DNA of 64,000 nt from Meandrina meandrites (lineage: Eukaryota; Cnidaria; Anthozoa; Scleractinia; Meandrinidae), in assembly GCA_963693305.1 (NCBI GenBank), contig OY855910.1, positions 22,122,362-22,186,361 on the forward strand. The letters run 5' to 3'. Both the position numbers and the translations under genes were made by a program. Positions 47,758-61,000 of this stretch are shown piece by piece. How positions within the stretch are numbered: the stretch's first letter is position 1; each line of letters starts with the position of its first letter. The notes under the pieces were generated by a model. It was not told the DNA's origin, made no database searches, and saw only the letters and a program-made list of their open reading frames with translations.

Positions 47758-48425
47758 AGATCAAACGCTCCCGAGTAAAATCACTCTATATTTATCTTCA
47801 GTATGCTGATATAATAATTTTAAGAAAACTTGACCACTGTTAATAGGCTTCCAAAGGTACGGTGTAAACATGTTTTTGAGCTGTTGAATTTTTGAAGTGA
47901 CAGTACCGGAAGGAGTTACCAGAAGGCGAACGGATTCCCACAGAGTGCGCAGTCCTTGAAAACTGCATTAAATCAAACCAACAGTCTCGTGTGATCAAAA
48001 CAATCTAAATGTGAATGCACTTCTAACGAGGAGGACCACCAGCTAGCGGAGGACCAATAGGAAGATAGTGGAGTGGAAACACTACGAGAGGCCAGTCACT
48101 CCCGTGAGCTTCTTATCAAAAACAATCGATTTTATAGCAATGAACTTCATTCCTTTTATACTTTATCTCCGTCAAACGAAAAGCAAAGAATCATCAAGTT
48201 GATCACCGTACTTTCTGTTTCCTTCCCATCACGGGGTCATTAAGACCAACTCTTGCCTTCAGTTGTCCAGCAACCACAAAAGAAACAGTATAATCATTTA
48301 TAGACTTAATTAATTCATCACCTAACCACGTGATTCGTGAAATCTAAGGAAAAAATTACGTGATTCGTGAATGTACGGAAATTTAACCCGTGACTCGAGA
48401 TCCAGAACCCCCCTTCCAGACCCTG

Positions 48426-49939
48426 TTACAAGGGAAATAAGAGGGAGGCGAGATCTCGGAAACCGGGCCAGCCTGGCCAAACGGGCTCACATGAAGAGGC
48501 CCTGAGACGGTTTGATCATCACTTCACTCTTGTTGGGAAGGGGGATGGGAGCAAATCCATTTCTCCGACTAATTCACTTAATTAGCTCGGTGAAGCAATG
48601 TACCAATACTGATAAAATTAATCACAAGTCATTGAAAATACACTAAAATAATTGTTGTCATTGTCTTCTTTGTTATAATATAATCTTCTAAATGAGTATA
48701 CACATACATGTGTTTTCCCTACCATACTTTATTACATACAAATAACTCTTTGAATTAGAAACAACCTCACTGCCATACTTCTTAATTACCATATGCTTAA
48801 TTGTAAAAACAGAACCTCGGGATTATTTGTTCACCAATTTAAACGCTTTAATAAGTCAAAACGCTTTGATGATAAGTCACATTTTCTGTAATTAAACTTT
48901 TGAAATCGGTGACATGTCAATTTCTGTCTATCCTAGATCTCATTTTGTTTCTCGCTATTTAAAGTGTTTCTGACACAAACAACATTATCTTAAATTTTCC
49001 TACGTTTGGCCTTGAATTGCGATTGTTTGATTCTGTAGGGCCACAACTAGTTTTCCCAATTCAGAAAACAAGCCAACTGAAAATAGTCCATTCATTATCT
49101 GCCATTTGATTTACTAGCCTCCATCTTGAATTTCAAACTGAGCTTTTTTGCGTCTGTCCGCACAATCTTCAAGATGGTGGCAAATGCGATTGTCGAGGAA
49201 ATTCCGCAAAGAGATATGATAATAAAGCTGACAATTTTACTTCATAAATAACTGAGTTATCTGATGCAGCAAAATGATCAAATAGCACCATCTGCCAAAA
49301 AGATTGGGGCGTATCCTTCTACAGGAAATTTCAGTGTTTGATTCACTAAGCTGGTGGAGAGCTTGAGTACAAGCAAGATGCCTGGGAACTAGGGAAATTT
49401 GACTCCAGACAAGATCACCAGGGCGAGGAAAGTCGACTAGTTTGGCATGCTGCCTGTAATAGCAATAAGAACTTTCAATCAAAAACAAACAGCAATTCCC
49501 TTAGAACAAAGTCCATTCTCTGACATACACATGCCAGATGCTAAGTAAATAGACCAACAGGTACACAGGTACAGTGGAACCACGCGTCACGACTAACCTG
49601 TTTTCGTTACCACCTCGTTACGTGCTGCATTTATCTTGGAAGATACATAACACGCCCAACACGTGTTGTACGTCAGGGCTGATAATTGGGGAAAATGGCC
49701 CTGTCTATCTTGGAAGGCGAACAATAACATCTGTATTATTTTCTCTATTTTTATGTGCAGTACATATTCTAAGATAATTCCAACCATTACGGTCACTATA
49801 TTTGGCCCGATCTAAAGCTCAGCAAGTTTGTTATCTCCGAGCATCTCGTTTATATGGACAATGATTATCAGTAGGATTCCCCAGCATTAGTTTTATCCAT
49901 ACATTTATCCCGTTAGCTGAACACTGTATCATATCCATA
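48426..49939. other. Gene-poor stretch
   Basis: No gene is supported. Minus-strand 49450-49250 reads RQHAKLVDFPRPGDLVWSQI and more without a recognised family; this may be repeat-derived. Confidence 0.35.
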
Positions 49940-50272
49940 TACCGTAAAATTCCGGTTATAAGCCCTGGGCTTATACAACTTCGTAAGGGGTTTTGGGTGG
50001 GCTTATAAGCGGAGGGGCTTATATCCGGGAGGGCTTATAAGCGGAACAAAAAAAAATGTTTCGAAACGAGCCACGGTAGTGTTGATCGAAATACGTTTTT
50101 AAGCTAAAAAGTCAAAATAAAGCAACATTTAACCCTGTTCAGTACTGTCATCCAGCAGAGGGGGGCTTATATCCGGGGGGCTTATAACCGGATGTATTTT
50201 TTTGTTTCCAGTTAGATGGGCCTATAACCGGGGGGGGGGGGGGGGGGGGCTTATAACCAGAATTTTACGGTA
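49940..50272. mobile_element. MITE with TACCGTAAAATTC ends
   Basis: Starts TACCGTAAAATTCCGGTTAT and ends TTATAACCAGAATTTTACGG followed by TA. Internally it repeats GGGCTTATA/CCGG units and contains a run of about 19 G (50231-50249), which could be difficult to sequence. Downstream of the CUB-CUB gene. Confidence 0.75.
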
Positions 50273-50502
50273 GTAGAATATACAAAAAAATAATGACTGA
50301 CATACGATGCAGTGGCAAAAGTTATAAAAGGAATTCACTAACAGCAGAACCTCCCGTAGGCGGACAGCCTTTGGAACTGGAAAAGTGTCCGCTTTGCAAA
50401 GGTTTCACTTACAGGAGTGTTTGTTTGTGGCTGGGACAATGACTGAGTGTCCGCTTAAGGGAGGTGTCCACTGTCAACTGTAGTTAGATACAAGGCAGGT
50501 TG

Positions 50503-53500
50503 TCAACTCTTAATTGCCCGTGTTGTTGGACGATAAACCGGTAAGTTGGCTTCACTATGTGGACCTGAATCCGATAACTGAGTGTCTTCATTCAGTAGAG
50601 ACATCTGCACCACAGGAGCCCCATTTCCCGGGGAGGAGAGGCGACGACGTCGACGCATTAACACAATGAACGCAACTGCAACTGTTACGAAAAGAATTCC
50701 AAAAACACACGGTACCACGATCACATAAAGCTTGATCTCTGAAATAACGAGAAAAAAATGATCTGGATGAGTTTAACAAGCCATTATTTAATAACAATTA
50801 GATAAAAATCAAGGTCTCGGTGCTACCAAAAGCTTTGGATGGCTGATGAACATTGCACCACTTTTGCACCACCACTTTTGCAGCCTTTTTCACACGAATT
50901 ATGTGATTAAATGCAAGTTAGGGAAGTATTCAAGGTGGCTGGTAATGGTTCCAGCACTTTTCAGCCATTAATTATATACTTTAATGGATGAAATTTACTA
51001 CTCCTTGGAAGAAGGCTGTTGACTAACAAGTAATTGAGCAAGTCGCAGCCTTTTGTTGAGAAACAAATGGTGCACGACATTAACCGTGTGTCATAATCGA
51101 TCACCAACGCAACCGTGCGTCAAACAAATACACAACAAAATGAACAAAGACAATAAGTCCCTATTTATTAACGTCTTGAAACATTACCTTTTGAGACTGT
51201 TGCCTTGAATCCTATGCTGTCGCTTCTTTGCCTGCGGTCCAAAGACGATACAAATTCCATCCACACGTGGTTTCCTGACGTATACACTGTACCTGGATTC
51301 TGGCAGTATTTTCCTATTAATTTACTTTGATTAGAAGAGCCATCGCGCGCTATCAGAAAATCACACTTGCAGTCGGCACAGAAAACCATTTCAAACTTGG
51401 AGAATTCAATTTTAACGCGATATTCCGAGGGAGCAACCACTGACCACAGGAAATAGGAATTCCTTGGGTATTTACCAGGAAAATTTGGGCTAGAAATCTC
51501 ACCAGTTGAAGTTGCCGTCAAGTCGATTTCTGCAATATAAACACCAAAAGGCTATCAACAAGAACCAACCAACATCAAATTACAAAATATAATGTGAAAC
51601 AGTTGGAGAAAAATTATTATTGGTGAAGAGTTTTGTACTAATTAGTTGTTTTCAAACTCGCTGTGGTAGAATACGAAGGTATCCTGTGCGTAATATCCAG
51701 TGTTATAACTTAGTGTTAGCCCCTCCCCTCACCTTGGGATTGATTAAAGAAGATACGACACGAAATACTACATCATTTTTCGCGATACAATGATCACTTT
51801 CAAAAAGAAAGGAAACCACAAAACAATGAATGGCAGAAAAACACCGAGAATGTTGTAATCAAAATTAAAAGACAAGGAAGGTTCACATTCAGAAAGATTA
51901 GAAACGCCAAACTCGACACATTTGGGCAATATGTTTTTTAAGATGCACGTGGTGCTCGCGCCGTCCAATGAGACTGTAGGTCAACTAGTGTTTTTACAAT
52001 ATTATGTTTGTCGGCTGGGTTGGTTGGCAGGTAAAACATAACATCCTGACACTATCAATTGCTAAGTCTAAGAAAGCTGGACTTAATACTTCAGTTCGTT
52101 AGTCATTACGAGCAGGTAATCGATGACTTTTGAATACGAAAGTGATAAATGATCATCGCAGTGAATTTCAAATTTAAGCAATTGGAATAAAGAAGCCTGA
52201 AAAAATTCAGGGCTTCAACAGGCTTCAGCCCTGAATTTTTTTTTCAGGCTTCTTTATTCCAATTGCTTAAATTGGAAATTCACTGCGATGATCATTTATC
52301 ACTTTCATATACATCCGCAGTTCATATATGAATCCGATTTCATATACATTACATCACTTTTGAATACATAGCCAATAGGATAGAAGCAGGATAGAAGAAG
52401 TGCTAGAAAAAAGTTCCTTTCCCCAGAATACAATACACGGATCTATTAAACCACTGCGTCTATACTGTGACGAAAAGAAAAAAGAAATTTGTTGATTTAC
52501 CCATAAAAATTCAACATGCATTGTACCATACAAAATTCTTGTCAAAGACAGAGTTTCTCAGAGTTAACTGCCTTGTTTTTGTTTTGTAGTTTTTGTTAAT
52601 GTATAAATGTATAAATTTTGTTGAGTCAAAATTAAAATTGAATTGAACTGAAGTTCTACGTCACACCGCCGAGATTAGCATGGAAATGTAGCGATACGCA
52701 TGCAGGTTAGCTGTCGTTTACGAACAACTTTATAAGATGACTTCATAAGGACTAAATTAATGTTATATCATATCATAACAACAACATCTCATCCATACTT
52801 CCTTCAAACGGCCACGTCACATATTCAGCGATGAACCAACTGTCAGAATCATCTTTCGCTTGAACGAAGTCGACGTACAAAGTGCTTTTGTTGGTGGAGA
52901 TGGGCTCTGGTACCTCACTTTGAGAGTCGCAGAATGTATACCAGGCCGGCTCGATTTGCTCATCCTTCAGTTCGACGCGGGTGCAGTCGCTGCATGTAGA
53001 AGAAGTACGGCAGTTCTTAATGTTGTATGATTTAAAATAAAAAATTATCCGAAAATCCGTAGGAACAACGATTGACCACGTACATATCCCGGATTGACCC
53101 GGATCAGGGCTGCTTAGACTACCGTGAGATCCTCTCAGAAGTTTGGTTTCACTAGTGCAAACTACCGAGAAAAAAAAGGAATGTTTTATTCGCACTTTCT
53201 AAACAGATTTATCATTCATTTTGAATTATATGAATTGCGTCTTGTATTTGCTTTTCGGAGAGAGTGTGTTTGGTATAATTCTGGGAGAATAGTTAAGATA
53301 AGGTAAAGTCTGCGTTCGAGTGGCCCACCAGGGTTATCCTGGTTTCCGTAGCATAAAGCAACAAGGAGTATTTCTATTCCCTCCTGGATGGGATGTAGGA
53401 AGCAACAGGAGGGACACCTGGGTGGATAGAGGCTCTATTGGAGTTTTAAGTGTCTTGCCCGATAACAGATCGCAGTGAACCCGGCCAGGGCTTGAATTCG

Positions 53501-54868
53501 GTTTGCCCAATCAGGAGTCCAGGGCGTTAACCATTAGGTCACAGCGCCTCCTGGTTGAACAGGTATTACGCTTAAATCAGACGGTATAAAAATCAAACAA
53601 GAAAATTACACAAGTCTAGTGGTGCATATGGCCTCAAGTAATAATACCGGACAGCTTTAACACTAAGGTAGTTAATCAACCAAGGGGAAATAATAAACAA
53701 GCAAAAAACCATCGGTGGTTTTAACCATTATAAGAATGGTAAAATACTTTTTCAAGATGTGACATCCGCGACTTTTCAATAAGCGTCGGAAAAAAAACTA
53801 GACAGTGTCTTGCTTTTTGTAGATTATTTTTGTGTGTGTTCAAACTAATTGTCAACGGTCTTGGCAGACAAGGGGCTAACAGCTGGAAGCATATAGAAAC
53901 TCCGCTCGGTACAATTTGCGATGCAGGAGTTTTTATCAATTCATTTTAGCATTTTGCTTATTTCTATTTTTTTCTTTGTTCGCGTATTGCTGTCGTCTAA
54001 AACAATAAAATTGTTCGCACTAAAAATGTTTCCTACCCTTTTAGAAAAAGAAGCAATAAAAACAACGCTTACCTCTAGAGTTCACTTCAGTAGACAACAA
54101 AAGAACTGCAAGACAAAAATAAAAATGTTATTAACATAAGCACCAACAACGCCAAAACAATTAACAGACTTTGTCACGCACCACCTGTCAAGAGCGTTCT
54201 TATATGCAAATTAGCGGCACTGAACAAGTACGTTTAATCTCAGACAAATCTGTGCATGTATGTATTTTATAAAATATACGTACACTAATACACAAAACAA
54301 AGTTCGTTTATTTCGTTTATGCGGACTCTCAAAATCCACAAATTACGGCTCAATGAGCTTCCGTAAACTAAACCAACAAATTGTCAGTTTCGTGCTCGGT
54401 CACGCTACAAAGTGTATTGCTTTCATGCTAACGACATGAAATAAAACTATTGAGAACATTTAGACCGAAATAATCGAACTAAACAGGGAAATGGAAAACT
54501 TCGGGAAAATATTGATATGATTTCAAGTATACAGACTCCGTCATTTAGCAAATACATGTATTGGCAGTATGATGTCCTCTCACTGGTAACACCTTTTACA
54601 ATATTATTGCTTCAAGATTGTCAGATCGAACGGCGCTCGATCGATCTTCCCCTCTCGTCTGGAATGTAAAGCGCTTTAATATAGCATTACCCGAGTATGT
54701 CAGTTGCTTTGTAAAACGATAAGCGATCGAGACAAAGTATTGTTTGAAAGCTCTTATTCCTTGGAAAACCGTTTTGAAGAGCCCGTTTCAGTTATTTCAA
54801 ACCGGCGGCAGGTCGAATTAATTTAACTGTCACAAGATTTACTTACCAGCAGCGAAAACCACAAGCAT
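50503..54868 (-). CDS. Type I membrane protein with two CUB domains
   Basis: Five minus-strand exons: 54868-54847, 54105-54073, 53161-52799, 51529-51188, 50738-50503. All introns are phase 1 and the product is 331 aa. The first two exons together encode a signal peptide (MLVVFAAVLLLSTEVNS). CUB1 covers about 20-130 (begins CTSETKLLRG) and CUB2 about 143-250 (GEISSPNFPGKYP, IARDGSSNQS). Then come a TM helix (LYVIVVPCVFGILFVTVAV), five Arg as stop-transfer and a 45-residue tail. CUB domains bind proteins or sugars outside the cell; the ligand is unknown. The donor after CUB1 (GTATGG) is weak, but the paralogue uses the same donor sequence at its own CUB exon. The paralogue at 58016-61605 is divergently oriented. 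Introns hold a SINE (53325-53552) and a foldback (52141-52303). Confidence 0.82.
52141..52303. repeat. SINE-like foldback in the CUB-CUB gene
   Basis: About 70-bp arms (AGTGATAAATGATCATCGCA and its partner TGCGATGATCATTTATCACT) surround AAGCCTGAAAAAATTCAGGG-type sequence. It is related to the repeat at 5050-5400 through the AATTGCTTAAATTG and GCCTGAAAAAA segments. Confidence 0.7.
53325..53552 (-). repeat. tRNA-derived SINE, family shared with 60595-60880
   Basis: Shared blocks are GTGGCCCACCAGG, AGGAGTATT, CCTGGATGGGATG, AAGTGTCTTGCCC and a tRNA-like end with GTTAACCATTAGGTCAC. It lies in intron 2 of the CUB-CUB gene. Confidence 0.65.
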
Positions 54869-55339
54869 GTCGTTTACAGCGTGTGTACAGTGAGCCACCT
54901 CAGCAAGCCGCGATCCTCACCAAACTCGCAGATGTATCTTACCCTTCGTGCAGAATGTGGTTAAAGCTTGCGTGAAAAATATGTTGGTAACTATCCCATA
55001 GTAATTATTGACAAATCGGCTTGACTAACCGGGCTTTCTTCCCATGATGCACGCCGGTAGGGATTTCGGAGAACGTGCAGGACCATTATTTTTATGGTTA
55101 TCTATTTGGATGTAGGGAATATATATATCAAACATAACTGATTGGAAGTCTGTACACCTGCTATACGAGACTGATAGGCGAGCGCGTCCCGGCGTATAAA
55201 GTATATAAAGGACAACACTGAAAACAAGGAAGCTCGCGGGTAGCCGTCTTATTACACTGGAGACGGCTCGCAGGCTAGGCTTAGGGGAGATTCCCATGTA
55301 GGGCAATGTAGTCATGAAATTTTAATATTCACAGTTAAT

Positions 55340-55625
55340 AGCTGACTGACTGACTGACTGACTGACTGACTGTCTTCATCCACTGATGGTCACTGATGAA
55401 GGGCAAAGCCCGAAACTGGGTTATTTTTCTAACTTGATTTTAGCACTATCAGTTTAAAATTTTCTTAACTTATGACAAAGAACAAGTGCTACGTAGCACT
55501 TAACTTCGAATAACATTATTGACTGACTGACCGACTGACTGACTGACTGACTGACTGACTGACTGACTGACTGACGAGTGACGACTGACTGACTGACTGA
55601 CTGACTGACTGACTGACTGAGGTGG
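55340..55625. repeat. (CTGA)n microsatellites, two blocks
   Basis: ACTG-type runs lie at about 55343-55371 and 55519-55620. The open frames with SVSQSVSQ across them are artefacts. Confidence 0.95.
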
Positions 55626-55923
55626 AGAGGGGGCTTTGCTATATATTTTTCTGTTCTCACTGTTCTCAGTGATAAAATCAATGTCCCAATAATTTGGTGG
55701 CTGTCTGTCTGTCTGACCCACTGACTAACAGACTGATAGGGGCTGGAATATTACTGTACAGTCTTTTCGCTGTGGCTCCGTAACCTCCTTGGCGTCCCAA
55801 ACATACAGTAACGGACTATTATGCTCCAAATGCTTATGCTGAATAGCATCTTTTATTAAACGTGACCCGAGAGTTGAATTCAAACGTGATTTGTGAATCA
55901 TCTTGTCACTTTTGAGTGGGAGC

Positions 55924-56072
55924 CAGTGGCGGATTCAGACCTTCAGCTAAGGAGGGGGCTCGCTTGGCTCTGAATGTTGAATTCTGAGATGATAATTCCA
56001 GCACTTCAAAGAAAATGCGCTATTTCCGAAAAATAAGGTGGGGACCGGGCCCCTCCCCTGGATCCGCCACTG
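55924..56072. mobile_element. 149-bp MITE with CAGTGGCGGATTCAG ends
   Basis: Starts CAGTGGCGGATTCAG and ends CTGGATCCGCCACTG, near-perfect inverted ends. The interior is non-coding (CCGGGCCCCTCCCC near the right end). This terminal sequence is widespread among animal MITEs. Confidence 0.75.
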
Positions 56073-57554
56073 GGGTCTGTGGCTAGCTATTAAATCCTTA
56101 CGTTATCTAGATACGAGAACGTCTTAAAGTTGTTAAAAGAATTTTAAGAGCTGCGTGTTCAAGACAAACCACTGTTTTTTAACAAGACCAGATTAGGCAG
56201 TTGGCAGTTTGCTCGTCTTGTTAAATTTTTCAACGGACAATTTGGCGCAAAATAACAACTTTTAAACCTGTTGCCCAGGGTCCAGGTGGTCTATAGCTAT
56301 CAGAGCTCATTCAGTTTTCTGTAGAATGAAGCAGCTTGTGGTATTTCCAGAACGTTGCCTTAATAACATAAGGAAGATAAGCTTTTTGTTCTCTTTGTTC
56401 ATGAACAATATGGAACAAAGCGGTCAATGGAGAGGTGAAGCTGCTTTACCACCACGGGTCAACGTTTTTTGGTGTACGTTCGACGAGAAAACTGGTGTAG
56501 ATTTACAAATAAGCTACAAAAGCAACTTTGGAGTTAGAAACATCCCAAACGCGAAACGCGATTCTCTCTCTTTCCCGTGAACGTGAACAAAATTTAGCCG
56601 TTAGCTGTGGCTGATGGACTGTCTGACAGTTTATATAATACTAACTATTTCGTAAAAGCCAATAATGCCGTGTTAAGCAAATATTAAATATCAGAAATGA
56701 GACGTTCTAATGTAAAATAAGAAAAAAAAATGTAACAGCAACACTTATCGTTTTCATCAGGGATGCACAGCGTAATTTTGTACAGAGTACCGTTTCCAGT
56801 TTTTGCCGTAGTGTGATAAGATGTGTCCGGTGGTAGCTTACAGGAGGTCAAAAACAGTAGAAAATTTCAAGCCGACAACTCTTGAAGTGATCGCGGTCGC
56901 TCAGATTCAGACTACATGTAAAATGATTTGACTGGTACATTTTGGCATTTTGGAAAAGTACGAGAACGGATGACACAGGAAGGGCACACCAGCTGTCCCC
57001 GGACAGTCAATTTTATTGAAATTTTTCTCTCTTGCTCTAAAGACGATTCTAATTGGCTGATTCATAATCACGTGGCCTTGAATAAATTTAAATGTATCCT
57101 GATTGGGATACATTTTCATCAAATGTACCCGATCGGGATACATTGACCTGAACGTGATCAATGGCCAGAAAAAGCATGTGATCAAAACGTGACCAAGACC
57201 GGTGGCGTGATTTTGGCGTGATGTTTCGAAGCTCACTCTTGGCGATTCCAGGAAATTTGTCGTTAGTTCTTCGAAAGTTCGTGAAACACAGTGGAATGGG
57301 TTTGTGGCTAAAACCGGTGCTTTCTACTTTTTATTCGAAAAACAAAGTCAAAAAACTTTTAGAGCAGAAGGATTTCGAAAATGCCTGGAAAGTAAGTTGG
57401 TTCTTTGCTTTCTTTTGTCCGTAGTTTACGATGTGTTTTTACATTTGCAGTATTTTATAGAAGAAATAAAGACGTGCTCAGGCGTGCTGTTTTTAACGCA
57501 ATTTTTTTTTCGTTCGTTTGTTTAATTTGTTCATCCTTTGGATGTATAACAAAG

Positions 57555-57696
57555 CACTTAATGTCAGGTCCCTCGGGAAACTAGTTAGTTTTGTTTTCCC
57601 TCGATTCTCGATGTTTCCCTCGACTTCGTCTTGGGAAACATCGAGACTCTCGGGAAAACAAAACTAACTGTTTTCCTCGGGACCAGACATTAAGTG
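57555..57696. mobile_element. 142-bp foldback MITE
   Basis: Left CACTTAATGTCAGGTCCCTC and right GGACCAGACATTAAGTG pair, and inner TTAGTTTTGTTTTCCC pairs with GGGAAAACAAAACTAA, nearly the whole length folding back. Confidence 0.75.
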
Positions 57697-58015
57697 TATA
57701 TTAAAGCTTATTGAAGCCGTTCTCAGCGCTCACTCGCCGGTTGTTTTGTTCACAAAACAAAAGGCTGTGTGGTTATTTGCTGATGGTGTAACACAACACT
57801 GCGTCACGTCCATAGAATGTGTAACAATACGTTTTGTTCGTTGTAGTTTATGCAATCGTTCAGTAAGATCACTTTTGTTGCGCCGCGCTCCTGGGTCGCA
57901 GTGTCTGCCTGAAACGATTAAATTTCTACTATTTATCTTGTCGCCTCGTGGCCGTACAAATGTAGACAGACGACGGTTCAGCTTTTTGCATTTATGAATG
58001 TCAACAGCTGAAATA

Positions 58016-61000
58016 ATGTTCTGTTTCAGGAATTGTGCTCCGTTCCTTGTGGTGTTCATTGGAGGTGAGTTATTATCTAAAGCAATTTACATGTAATAGC
58101 GCCATTTTCGTACACATATCCAGGAGGTAAACTGTTTACCCTCCAGAAGTCGATATATTAAACCGTGAATTATGTTCGAGATTTTAATCATGTTTAATAA
58201 GTGACTATTGCCTAATGCTTTTGTATCACGAAAAAAGTCAAAGGTAGAGAGAGAGGTGGAAAATAGATCTACTCATGGAGTAACTTGAATTTCAGTTAGC
58301 ATAATTCTAAAACAATTACCATAGTGCATGTCTGATTGTTGTTATCAAAAGAAGAAAATGACTATAACAGCCCGGAACTGATATCAGTTGTCTCCGTCGC
58401 TCTAGCTACCCTGGAATCCAGTCCTCCAGTTCCAAAATGTCTTGTCACGCAACGGGATTTGTACATATTATTTTTCTTCTGCAATTTCAAAAGCGTTGCT
58501 GTGTCGCGATCTCCACCTGGCCCTTTGCCGTGCATTGAATAAATATTTTTTTTAACTTCATCCATCGAAATTTGAACTGTGCGAATACAGCTTTAACTTT
58601 TTCATGTAGGAAATATTGGTCAATATTGAGAACTGCGTAACAACAGAACTTTCCAACCGGAAACATCAGTCAATTGGATTATGTAGTATTCATTTGACCC
58701 ATTCTCATATTGATGGTACGTTCTCATACAAGTTTTAAAACTGCATTATCATTCAAAATCACACGGCGTGCGCAGACTAGACGTCCTTTGACTGGTCACG
58801 CAATCTTTTCTCTTCAAAACGTTTGCTTTATAACCTGTGCTTTATTGTCCAACTCAATGATTTGTCACCGAATGTTATGCATTCCATATTGTCCTCGCCA
58901 AAACGACGGAGAAGACCTTGGGGATGAGGCTGAAATTGCTTTTATAATACTGTCAACTCTCTCTAAATGGACGGCAAAGGCGCTTCTACCGCAAATTTTG
59001 CTTGACTGCAGCCCTCTTTTAATAATCAAGTCTCGTAAGCTATAGTTCTGTGGTAGGTCAATACAGTATATATTATTGCTGGTAGGCAGCAATAAGTGTT
59101 TTAACACAGCACGATTTTTTTGCAAAGCTTTTGCCTAAGCTACCTTGACCTCAATTAAAGAGATTTATTTAATGTTCTATTCCCAATATTTGCCATATCT
59201 TAGGAATTATTGTAATAGTGAATTTTGTTTTCACTGATTTTCAGTTTTCCAATCTTCCAAAGAGTCCACTACAGGTTAGTAAAGCTAAACAGAACATACC
59301 CTCACCTGTACACAGCTGTTTCGAGTATGGTTACAGAAGGGTAAGGCGTACGCGACAGTGTTCCTTCGGAGCTCCAGAACGGCTGTCGTTATTATATTCG
59401 ATTTTTGTTTGATTCCGGCGAAGGGATGGACATCACAACAGCATCACTACAGGCCTTTCGCAATGCTATACGCAGCTAGATAGTCTATTTTTAAATTCGA
59501 TGTAATTCTTATTTATCTAATTAATTTTTTGCTCTGTATATATATTTGTTATTTTTTTGGCATATTAGCATATGTTTGCTAGGGGCCGAGTCAGCTCCCG
59601 TCAGCTCTGAGGTTAAATAAATTTTATTGATTAATTATTGATTGATTGTGAAAACAGCGCCACATTTGAAGCCCCTTCTTCCATAATGGCCTCCCCTGGG
59701 GGTACTGCCTAAAACGTTTGGTGGGGGAATGCTGGGGGCTTCCAGAAACCCTTACCGTTTTTCAGACGAAAGCATGAGATTTTACCTACCTTTTCAGACT
59801 GAGCCTAACCAGAAACTGATTCTCGATGTTACTGATTGAATTGCACTTGAGAGATGAACAATAACAATGATAGAAATAGTTTTTTCCAAGACTCAGAGCC
59901 TTATTTGGAGTGCACAAACTATACCTTATTTAAGACCAAAAATGGACAAAATCTATACCCCATTTCAGACCAAAACGGCTCAAAATACAATACCTGCGCA
60001 TACCCATGTAGTATATAATGGAAATAGCTGTCTCACGCTAAGACAGGTGCTCAAGCCGCCCATCCCTGTCAAGTCTTTCATGAACCCGATTTTTCTTCTT
60101 TATTTATTAGAAATAGACTTGAGAGATGTCCTTAGCGATGTGATCAGGAGTCCTAACTTTCCGAACGCGTACCCACCTAGTATTGAATGTACCTGGGCTG
60201 TGATTGCACCAAATAGATACAGAATAAAAATAAAATTTAACGCCTTTAAGCTTCGTGAATGTGCCAGCAGAAGCTGCAACACATCATTCCAGTGTGACAT
60301 GTTGGAAATGTACGATGGTTCAAGTAATACTAGCAGGATGATTGGCAGGTTTTGCGCCAATCAGTGTCCGCCTAGTTTCTACTCTAGAGGAAACGCGTTG
60401 TGGATCAGATTCAAGTCCAGTAGCACACCAAACAATAGCTCTGTTGGATTCGAGGCTATGTTAAGCACAGGTATGGATGATTCGAGAGGCAGGGGTGTAG
60501 TGTGAAGTCAAAATTAAAAAGGAATTTCTTGAGATATTCAGTAAATTAAGAGGAAAGCATCTTTCCATTTTGTGAAAGGGTAAAGTCTGAATTCAAGCCA
60601 AGTGGCCCACCAGGCCTGAGCTCATACCGGTTTCAGTAGCATAAACTGACTAGGAGTATTCCTACTCCCCCCTGGATGGGATGCTATTCCATCACAGGGT
60701 TACCCAACCCCCAACAGTAAATTCGCCGGTGCCCATTTATATACGTGAGTGTAGAGAGGTACTTTGAGTATGAAGTGTCTTGCCCAAGAACAAAACGCAG
60801 TGACCCGGCCAGGGCTCGAACCCGAACTTCCGGATCTGGAGTCTAGCGCACTTAAACCATTAGGCCACCGGGCCTTTCACAAAGGGGAACGATGCTTATT
60901 TCAGATATGTAATCAGATAGCAGAGCAGAAAACAGACGCAAGGTATTTCAGGCTAAAATGTATCTGGCACGCATATAGACTTTAATAATCATTTTCCCTG

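Larger units (their letters stand above)
46557..48425. mobile_element. 1.87-kb inverted-repeat transposon with TTACAA target duplication
   Basis: The left end CAGGGTCTGGAAGGGG and right end CCCCCCTTCCAGACCCTG are reverse complements, flanked by TTACAA at 46551-46556 and 48426-48431. CAGGG ends recall hAT elements, but the visible target duplication is 6 rather than 8 bp, so the superfamily is open. Internal arms carry several GTGATTCGTGAAT-type repeats. No transposase was found. A Penelope-like tail pair is nested at 46785-47215. Confidence 0.7.
54869..58015. promoter_or_regulatory. Divergent intergenic region between the two CUB genes
   Basis: The two start codons lie about 3.1 kb apart in opposite directions, so both promoters should be in this interval. 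It contains (CTGA)n microsatellites and MITEs at 55924-56072 and 57555-57696. No coding exon is supported. Confidence 0.45.

Noticed and set aside
55454..55721. Ser-Gln-Val repeat protein
   Set aside because: It is translation of a (CTGA)n microsatellite.
57218..57424. First exon of the plus-strand CUB gene
   Set aside because: Its exit phase (0) does not join 58030 or 59245 in the frame needed for the signal peptide; the ATG at 58016 does.
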